Source of the DNA: Synergistaceae bacterium
GTDB lineage: Bacteria; Synergistota; Synergistia; Synergistales; Aminobacteriaceae
Direction: 5' to 3'
NCBI GenBank assembly: GCA_031270755.1
Contig: JAISWV010000158.1
Span: forward strand, 1-5,719
Length of the DNA: 5,719 bases
Part shown: positions 1 through 4,466 of the stretch, piece by piece
Layout of the letters: each line of letters begins with the position of its first letter
Position numbering within the stretch: position 1 is the stretch's first letter
Made by a program: the position numbers and the translations under genes
Notes under the pieces: model-generated
Database searches by the model: none
Told to the model about the DNA's origin: nothing
Seen by the model: only the letters and a program-made list of their open reading frames with translations

Positions 1-2
1 TG

Positions 3-170
3 GCCCCGGAAATAGAGACCTTCTTCATCGTTACCGACCCCAAATACTCCTACCTTTCCAGCAGCGTGATCCGCGACATCTTTCAGTTCGGCGGTACCGT
101 GCAGAACATGGTGCCGCCCGGCGTTTTCCGCCGTATGCGCGAACGTTTTCCCCGGCATCCGGGGCCGTGA
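3..170 (+). CDS. coaD: Phosphopantetheine adenylyltransferase, C-terminal part (5' end outside the window)
   Basis: CoaD transfers AMP from ATP to 4'-phosphopantetheine, giving dephospho-CoA, the penultimate step of coenzyme A synthesis in the cytosol. Only the last 55 residues are present. They match the end of the family closely: a PEIETFFIVTDPKYSYLSSS stretch, where the SSS-x-(V/I)-R motif belongs to the nucleotide-binding/catalytic region (R is present in SSSVIRD), then FGG and VPPGV, the usual '...fGGdv...VP..V' ending. The tail after VPPGV (about 15 residues, rich in Arg and Pro) is slightly basic but not abnormal. The stop TGA is at 168-170, and pxpB begins 6 to 12 bases later depending on its start, so the two are probably co-transcribed. 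The family call rests on motif recognition and is strong despite the truncation. Confidence 0.93.
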   Translation, partial: APEIETFFIVTDPKYSYLSSSVIRDIFQFGGTVQNMVPPGVFRRMRERFPRHPGP

Positions 171-174
171 AGGG
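169..174 (+). promoter_or_regulatory. Ribosome binding site of pxpB (GAAGGG)
   Basis: GAAGGG overlaps the coaD stop codon. It lies only 2 bases before the ATG at 177, which is too close for good initiation, but 8 bases before the in-frame GTG at 183, a normal spacing. The placement inside the end of coaD suggests translational coupling. The site favours GTG 183 as the true pxpB start. Confidence 0.5.
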
Positions 175-176
175 TA

Positions 177-935
177 ATGGCCGTGGCCGTGAACGCCCCC
201 GCTGAAAAAAAACCCCGCATCCTTCACGCGGGAGAGAACTGCCTCGTCGTCGAATTCGGCGACGGTATCGACCTGGGGATCAACGCGCAGGTTCAGGCGC
301 TGCGCGGAAAAATCGAAAACGACCCCTTTCCGGGGTTCATCGACATGATACCCACCTATCGCTCCCTGGCCGTGTGTTTCGACGCCCTGAAGAGCCCACC
401 GCAGCTGGAAAAATTGCTCCTGGACATGTCCGAGGACCTGACGGCGGGGGACGCCGGTAGCGGGGAGCTCCTGATCGTTCCCACGTGTTACGAGGGCGAT
501 TTTGCCCCTGACCTGGAACGGGTCGCCGCTCACACGGGGCTTTCCGCCGACGAGGCGGTGCGCCGGCATACAGCAGTGGACTGTTATTGTTACATGCTGG
601 GCTTCGTTCCGGGGTACCCCTACCTTGGGGGAATGGACCCGGCCCTGGAGACGCCGCGCCTGAAGGAGCCCAGGGAAAAAATCCCCGCCGGCTCCGTCGC
701 CATCGGCGGAAAACAAACGGGTATCTACCCCATCGACAGCCCCGGCGGGTGGAACGTCATCGGCATGACGCCCCTGCGCATGTTCGACCCGGACCGAACC
801 CCCGCCGTTTTTCTGAACGCGGGCATGTGTGTGCGGTTCGTCCCCATCGGCGGAGGAGAGTTCGACCGGTTGGCGCGCGAGGCCGGTGAGCCGGGCTGGA
901 AACCGGACATTCGAAAGAAGGAAACGCCGCGATGA
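177..935 (+). CDS. pxpB: 5-oxoprolinase subunit PxpB (KipI-like; carboxyltransferase domain C/D)
   Basis: PxpB works with PxpA and PxpC to hydrolyse 5-oxoproline (pyroglutamate) to glutamate at the cost of ATP. The same fold forms part of urea amidolyase/carboxylase (AHS1) and of the Bacillus KipI kinase inhibitor. The 252-residue product covers the CT_C_D domain (PF02682) for nearly its whole length. The N-terminal half has NCLVVEFGD (21-29) and the IDMIPTYRSLAV strand (55-66). The conserved core is LGFVPGYPYLGGMD (141-154), PR...PR..IPAGSVAIGGKQTG (160-182) and IYPIDSPGGWNVIGMTP (183-199), ending with VRF-PIG (219-225). Length is usual for the family. The coordinates use the first ATG; the ribosome-site spacing instead supports GTG at 183 (250 residues). 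The stop overlaps the pxpC start by ATGA, so the two subunits are translationally coupled. A KipI-type regulatory role is possible but cannot be distinguished here. Confidence 0.93.
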   Translation: MAVAVNAPAEKKPRILHAGENCLVVEFGDGIDLGINAQVQALRGKIENDPFPGFIDMIPTYRSLAVCFDALKSPPQLEKLLLDMSEDLTAGDAGSGELLIVPTCYEGDFAPDLERVAAHTGLSADEAVRRHTAVDCYCYMLGFVPGYPYLGGMDPALETPRLKEPREKIPAGSVAIGGKQTGIYPIDSPGGWNVIGMTPLRMFDPDRTPAVFLNAGMCVRFVPIGGGEFDRLAREAGEPGWKPDIRKKETPR

Positions 936-2020
936 AGCTCTTGATCGAAAACCCGGGCCTGTTCACCACCGTCCAGGACCTGGGGCGGCGCGGTTACCAA
1001 ATGCAGGGCGTTCCCGTCGCCGGGGCTATGGACGGCGCCGCTTTGCGCCTGGGAAATGCCCTGCTCGGCAACGAAAAAGACCCCCGGGGTTTAGAGCCCG
1101 CGGGCCTTGAGATCACGGTGCTCGGGCCGTCGATAAAGGTAATGGAGGGATCGGGTTGTTTCGTCGTGACGGGGGCGGAGGCCGGTGTGACGAAAAACGG
1201 CGTCTCCCTGCCATGTTGGACGGTCCACAGGCTCGACCCCGGCGACGCCGTTGCCTTTTCCGCGCCGAAGGTCGGCTGTCGGTCGTATTTCTGCGTCTCC
1301 GGCGGGATCGACGTTCCCCTCGTCATGGGTAGCCGGTCCACCTACACCCGCGGCAAATTCGGCGGTCACCGGGGGCGTGCTTTGAAGGCCGGCGACGTGC
1401 TGGTCACGGGAGCGCCAAATGCTACGGGGGAGAATGCTATAGGGGCGTATGCCCTGTGGGCAAAGTGCGCCGGACTCTCCTGCCCCCTGCGGCCCGACCG
1501 CGATCCTCATGAGCCGCTGCGGGCGATTCCCGGGCCTCAGGACGATCTTTTCACGGAGGAGGGACTGGCGGCCTTCTACTCCTCCGAATACGTCATCGCG
1601 AACTCCGCCGACCGGATGGGCTTTCGTCTGGAGGGTCCCGTCATCGCCCATAAAGGAGGCGCGGACATCGTCTCTGACGCCATCTGCCTCGGCAGCGTTC
1701 AAGTTCCGGGACACGGGCAGCCCATCGTGATGCTGGCGGACCGCCAAACGACGGGCGGTTACACGAAAATAGCGACGGTCTGCGCCGTTGACGCGGAAAA
1801 CCTGGCCCAGCGCCTGCCCGGGCAAAAGGTCCGTTTCGAAAAAATCACGGTGGAAGCGGCTCTGAACCTGCTGCACCGGGAAGAGGCACTCATCGGGGAA
1901 GCGAAACGTCTGCGCGAAGCGTGGCTTGCCGGATCGGCTTTCCCGTTTCGTCGAAAAGGAGCGTTTGACGTCCGCGTAGCCGGCGAACTGCGCCGCGTAG
2001 AATGGGAAAGGATGGAATAA
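932..2020 (+). CDS. pxpC: 5-oxoprolinase subunit PxpC (KipA-like; carboxyltransferase domain A/B)
   Basis: Partner of PxpB in the ATP-dependent 5-oxoprolinase; it belongs to the CT_A_B / AHS2 family (PF02626), which also contains KipA and urea carboxylase domains. Clear family motifs appear in order: PGLFTTVQDLGRRGYQMQGV (8-27) followed by PVAGAMD, LEITVLGP (59-66), SYFCVSGGIDVPLVMGSRST (118-137) followed by the KFGGHRGRALKAGD segment, NSADRMGFRLEGP (224-236), IVSDAICLGSVQVPGHGQP (246-264) and LADRQTTGGYTKIATV (268-283). These cover the family from start to end. At 362 residues it is somewhat longer than the E. coli protein (about 310); the extra length is mostly a charged C-terminal tail after VRFEKI (300-305). 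The start ATG at 932 overlaps the pxpB stop. No pxpA (LamB/YcsF) gene follows: the next gene is convergent. The subunit assignment is firm; the substrate is inferred from the family. Confidence 0.93.
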   Translation: MKLLIENPGLFTTVQDLGRRGYQMQGVPVAGAMDGAALRLGNALLGNEKDPRGLEPAGLEITVLGPSIKVMEGSGCFVVTGAEAGVTKNGVSLPCWTVHRLDPGDAVAFSAPKVGCRSYFCVSGGIDVPLVMGSRSTYTRGKFGGHRGRALKAGDVLVTGAPNATGENAIGAYALWAKCAGLSCPLRPDRDPHEPLRAIPGPQDDLFTEEGLAAFYSSEYVIANSADRMGFRLEGPVIAHKGGADIVSDAICLGSVQVPGHGQPIVMLADRQTTGGYTKIATVCAVDAENLAQRLPGQKVRFEKITVEAALNLLHREEALIGEAKRLREAWLAGSAFPFRRKGAFDVRVAGELRRVEWERME

Positions 2021-2094
2021 AAAAATAAAAAAATGAAAAAACTTGCTTGCACAGTGGAGTTAGTTAAATTGAAATAAAAAAATCCTCCGTTTCA
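2021..2094. other. AT-rich spacer between convergent genes
   Basis: This 74-base stretch separates the stops of pxpC and the MATE gene. It holds several A-runs on the plus strand (2019-2040 and 2072-2081), which are T-runs for transcripts coming leftward out of the MATE gene. These could help end that transcript. I found no convincing GC stem just before them, so I do not call an intrinsic terminator. No coding potential beyond a trivial 14-codon reading frame is visible. Confidence 0.45.
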
Positions 2095-3492
2095 TCATGC
2101 ATTCTCTTTTTTCGGCATGTTCATTTCTTTTAAGACGCTGACGCTCAGGGGGATGGCCAGAAAAAAGGTCGCCAGATCCGAGGCGGGCTGGCTGAGCTGG
2201 ATGCCCAGCACCCCAAGAGGCGGCGTCAGGATGAAGAGAAACGCCACCAGAAAAACTCCTTGTCTCGTCAAGGCAAGAATGCTTGCCCTGACGGCTTTTC
2301 CGATGGTCTGCATCATCATGTTGTTCAGAAGCACCCAGCCCATCAGCGGGAAGGTGAAGCACTGCAGACGAAGGGCCAGAGTCCCCACCCGAATGACGTC
2401 CGCGTCGTCCCGGAACAAGGCGACGATTTGAGGGGCGAAAAAGTATCCCGCCACGGCAAGGGCCAAGAGCACTACGGACGACGTCTTCAAACAAAACCAG
2501 AACGCCCTCTTGACCCGGTCGTAACGCCCGGCCCCGTAGTTGAAGCCGCAGACGGGCTGGAACCCCTGGCCAAAACCGATCAACGCGGAACTCGCGAAAA
2601 GAAACACCCGGTGCACGATGGAGACGGCCGCGATCACCGCGTCGCCGTAGCCTCCGGCGGCTTGGTTCATACAGATAAAAGCCACGCTGGCGAACCCTTG
2701 GCGAAACAGGGAGGGAAGGCCGCCCTTCACGATTTCTCTGTAGGAAGAAAGGCGGGGTGAGAAATTTCTGACATCGATGCTGATGTTTCCCTTGCGAGTG
2801 CAGCCCACCAGCAGGAGAGCGCAGCTTACGAACTGACTGATGATGGTCGCCAACGCCGCGCCCCCCACCCCCATGCCGAAAACGAAGATGAAAAGAGGAT
2901 CCAAGGCGACGTTCAGCACCGCGCCGGAGATCATTCCCACCATGCCGTAAAGGGCGCTTCCTTGGAAGCGCAGGAGGTTGTTGAGCACCAGCGAGCCCGT
3001 CATCCACGGCGCGCCGATCAAAATGTAGAACAAGTAGTCGCAGGCGTGGGGAAGAATGGTCTCCGTGGCGCCCAAAAATCGGGCGAAAGGCGCGAGATAC
3101 GCGAGGCCAAACGCCGCCATCAGGGCTCCGGTGATCATGGCGGACAGGAAGCCCGTGGCGGCCATCGAAGAGGCTTTCTCCCAGTTCTTGGCCCCCAGCT
3201 GCCGGGAGATGTAGTTGCCGGACCCGTGGCCGAAAAAGAAACCCACCGCCTGGATGAACGCCATCAGCGAAAACGAGACCCCCACGGCCCCCGTGGCGCT
3301 GGTGCTGATCGAACCCACGAAATAAGTGTCCGCCATGTTGTACAACGCGGAAATCAACATGATGGAGATGGTGGGAATCGCCAGACCGCACACCAACCGC
3401 TCTACCGGCGCATCGATCATACGGGCGTATTTTTCGTCCCGCTCGTTTTTATTTGCCTTGCCTAAGTCCGCCGCTAAAACAGTGCGTTCCAA
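2095..3492 (-). CDS. MATE-family multidrug efflux transporter (MepA-like)
   Basis: An inner-membrane antiporter of the MatE family (PF01554, two copies expected), predicted to export cationic drugs or metabolites using a Na+ or H+ gradient. Numbered from the TTG at 3492 (465 residues), it opens with a hydrophilic NERDEKYARMIDAPVERL segment and then the family's first helix, LAIPTISIMLISALYNMADT (37-56), followed by YFVGSISTSA. Next come FFFGHGSGNYISRQLGA (85-101), and in the second half GFGQGFQPVCGFNYGAGRYD (306-325). About twelve hydrophobic segments span the protein, as is normal. Start choice: ATG 3522 has no ribosome site and sits almost on the predicted transcript start. TTG 3492 has GGGGGAGAG 8 bases upstream. 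ATG 3420 would remove the conserved EKYARM lead-in. The substrate cannot be predicted. It follows the DUF3782-type pseudogene on the same strand but has its own promoter candidate. Confidence 0.92.
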   Translation of the reverse strand: MERTVLAADLGKANKNERDEKYARMIDAPVERLVCGLAIPTISIMLISALYNMADTYFVGSISTSATGAVGVSFSLMAFIQAVGFFFGHGSGNYISRQLGAKNWEKASSMAATGFLSAMITGALMAAFGLAYLAPFARFLGATETILPHACDYLFYILIGAPWMTGSLVLNNLLRFQGSALYGMVGMISGAVLNVALDPLFIFVFGMGVGGAALATIISQFVSCALLLVGCTRKGNISIDVRNFSPRLSSYREIVKGGLPSLFRQGFASVAFICMNQAAGGYGDAVIAAVSIVHRVFLFASSALIGFGQGFQPVCGFNYGAGRYDRVKRAFWFCLKTSSVVLLALAVAGYFFAPQIVALFRDDADVIRVGTLALRLQCFTFPLMGWVLLNNMMMQTIGKAVRASILALTRQGVFLVAFLFILTPPLGVLGIQLSQPASDLATFFLAIPLSVSVLKEMNMPKKENA

Positions 3493-3500
3493 AATATCGA

Positions 3501-3509
3501 CTCTCCCCC
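3501..3509 (-). promoter_or_regulatory. Ribosome binding site deciding the MATE start (GGGGGAGAG)
   Basis: On the minus strand GGGGGAGAG lies 8 bases before the in-frame TTG at 3492-3490. Neither the upstream ATG (3522) nor the downstream ATG (3420) has a comparable purine-rich site at normal spacing. This makes the rare TTG codon the best-supported start. Confidence 0.5.
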
Positions 3510-3531
3510 GTAAAGCTTTCATAATTAAAAT

Positions 3532-3540
3532 AGTTTAGCA
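3532..3540 (-). promoter_or_regulatory. Extended -10 promoter candidate for the MATE gene (TGC-TAAACT)
   Basis: The minus strand reads TGCTAAACT: an extended -10 TG dinucleotide, one base, then a hexamer matching TATAAT at four of six positions. No good -35 box is seen 16-18 bases upstream, which is tolerated in extended -10 promoters. Transcription would begin near 3525, leaving too short a leader for ATG 3522 but a suitable one for TTG 3492. It lies in the 87-base gap after the end of the DUF3782-type gene. Confidence 0.4.
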
Positions 3541-3609
3541 CCAATTGAGGGAAGGAGAAAATGCGGGAGAGCTGTCAGAAATCCTTGGTGTACATGCGGG
3601 GAGCGGCGG

Positions 3610-4250
3610 CTACCAAATTTTTGGAGTGAACCCCTCCGGGGCGTGGATCTTCACCGTATCGCCGGTCTGCGTGATGGCATAGAGCCCGCTTTTAGGATAG
3701 CGGTTTTAACGGCGTCAGTCATGATGGCTCCAGCGAGAGCGCCGTAGATTCTCCGTTTGTCGCCTTTCTTGTCTTTGTTGAGACGAAGTATCCGTAAGCG
3801 CCGCACGTGGTCTTTCACGTCGTCAGAAGACGGCTTCGCTTTCACCTCCACGCCGATGATGGCCTCCCCGTTTTCCAGGAGGATATCGAACTCGGCGATT
3901 TTTTGCCCGCTCCTCTCGTCCTTGATAACTTGGTGCCTAGCCGAAATCTCATCAAAATGAAAACCAAGGACATTGAACTTCTGTACGATATTGGGCGCTA
4001 CCAAATGTTCGGCCAATTCTCCAAAACGATTGCCTAACCTTCCAATTTGTTGATCGGTTTCTTTGATATGCCGGGCGACCTCCTGTATCTTCCGGTCAGT
4101 TTCCTGCATTTGTCGAGCGGTCTCCTGTATCTTTCGGTCAGTCTCTTCGCTCAATCTTTGCATACGCCGGTCCGACTCCTGGAACATTGCCCAGACTTTC
4201 TCGAACGTCAAGCCCATTTACGGCTCGCGTGTTTCTGCCACCGTTGCCAT
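3610..4250 (-). pseudogene. DUF3782-type coiled-coil / PD-(D/E)XK nuclease-fold protein, damaged by a nonsense codon and a frameshift
   Basis: The intact central reading frame (4217 down to 3651, 188 residues) starts MGLTFEKVWAMFQESDRRMQ, typical of DUF3782-type proteins. A charged coiled coil with ETDRKIQ-like repeats follows (about 14-60). The C-terminal domain carries AEFDILLENGEAIIGVEVKA (108-127), where D111, E124 and K126 fit a PD-(D/E)XK nuclease-like D...ExK core. Function is unknown. Two lesions are visible. First, a strong ribosome site (4258-4265) serves an ATG at 4250 that reads MATVAETREP and then an in-frame TAA (4220-4218), immediately followed by ATG 4217. Second, near 3685-3687 the frame is lost: the present frame ends in an unlikely PSRRPAIR tail, while the -1 frame reads GLYAITQTGDTVKIHAPEGF and then TPKIW before TAG at 3612-3610, the expected family ending. 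One extra G in the GGG run would restore a 202-residue protein counted from ATG 4217. It is less GC-rich than its neighbours (about 43-47% in two stretches). The central fragment may still be translated by restart, or one lesion may be a sequencing error. Confidence 0.72.
4080..4142 (-). repeat. Tandem coiled-coil repeat, 42-base period
   Basis: Within the DUF3782-type gene, the blocks at 4080-4100 and 4122-4142 are identical at 20 of 21 positions and lie 42 bases apart, encoding two copies of a 14-residue unit that begins ETDRKIQE. Weaker copies flank them (ESDRRMQ before, ETDQQIG after). The unit is two heptads, as expected for a coiled coil that grows by duplication. Confidence 0.7.
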
Positions 4251-4257
4251 TATGCTT

Positions 4258-4265
4258 CACCTCCC
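4258..4265 (-). promoter_or_regulatory. Ribosome binding site for the ancestral DUF3782-type start (GGGAGGTG)
   Basis: GGGAGGTG on the minus strand is close to a perfect Shine-Dalgarno sequence and ends 7 bases before ATG 4250. By contrast ATG 4217, the first start of the open central frame, is preceded by CGCGAGCCGTAA and has no such site. This indicates that translation begins at 4250 and runs into the TAA at 4220-4218. Confidence 0.65.
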
Positions 4266-4286
4266 ATGACAAAAATTCTTTGCCTT

Positions 4287-4295
4287 ATTTTATCA
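4287..4295 (-). promoter_or_regulatory. Extended -10 promoter candidate for the DUF3782-type gene (TGA-TAAAAT)
   Basis: The minus strand reads TGATAAAAT: TG, one base, then TAAAAT, matching the -10 consensus at five of six positions. It lies about 36 bases before ATG 4250, leaving room for the ribosome site. No good -35 hexamer is visible; the upstream side runs into the GC-rich inverted repeat. Confidence 0.45.
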
Positions 4296-4314
4296 TGGCA
4301 CGTCCGCGGTCATC

Positions 4315-4367
4315 CCCGCCCGTGAGCACTCCCAATAATCGAGGTTGGGCGGGCGTAATATCCGCCC
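4315..4367. repeat. GC-rich inverted-repeat (REP-like) element
   Basis: CCCGCCC at 4315-4321 is the exact inverse complement of GGGCGGG at 4347-4353 (7 base pairs, 25-base loop). A second, tighter stem is possible between GGGCG 4351-4355 and CGCCC 4363-4367 (loop 7), so two alternative hairpins share the central G-rich arm. On the minus strand the right part reads AGGGGCGGATATTACGCCC, resembling the short palindromic intergenic repeats dispersed in many bacterial genomes. Only one copy is in the window, so the repeat status is inference. It sits between divergent genes, so it is not positioned as a terminator for either. Confidence 0.4.
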
Positions 4368-4424
4368 CTACTCAATCGCAACCTTCGTATCACACCCGAG
4401 AGCGCAGAAGAGAGCACGAGAGAA

Positions 4425-4433
4425 TGCTATACT
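4425..4433 (+). promoter_or_regulatory. Extended -10 promoter candidate for the Na/Pi cotransporter gene (TGC-TATACT)
   Basis: TGCTATACT combines an extended -10 TG with a hexamer matching TATAAT at five of six positions. Transcription would start near 4440, giving a leader of about 27 bases that holds the GGGGG ribosome site (4459-4463). The expected -35 position reads CAGAAG, a poor match, as is common for extended -10 promoters. Confidence 0.5.
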
Positions 4434-4466
4434 TGTATGGCAGCGAAACGACCTAATTGGGGGTAG

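Noticed and set aside
1091..1876. A 261-codon minus-strand frame inside pxpC
   Set aside because: It is a shadow of pxpC, whose family motifs run continuously through the region on the plus strand.
2033..2077. A 14-codon plus-strand frame (MKKLACTVELVKLK) after pxpC
   Set aside because: It is too short, has no ribosome site and lies in an A-rich spacer where such frames arise by chance.
2021..2094. A bidirectional intrinsic terminator between pxpC and the MATE gene
   Set aside because: A- and T-runs are present but I could not find a stable GC stem placed directly before a T-run on either strand.
2060..3391. A 443-codon minus-strand frame overlapping the MATE gene in another frame
   Set aside because: The translation is Arg/His/Gly-rich without family motifs, while the overlapping frame has clear MATE motifs along its whole length.
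3685..3697. Programmed -1 frameshifting in the DUF3782-type gene
   Set aside because: The codons CTA-AAA-G allow only the AAA-reading tRNA to re-pair in the -1 frame; there is no standard X-XXY-YYZ heptamer and no obvious stimulatory structure was seen. A second lesion at the 5' end makes simple decay more likely.
4251..4466. A small RNA or riboswitch in the divergent intergenic region
   Set aside because: Only short GC-rich stems are present, there is no T-run terminator after them, and no known riboswitch core is recognisable.
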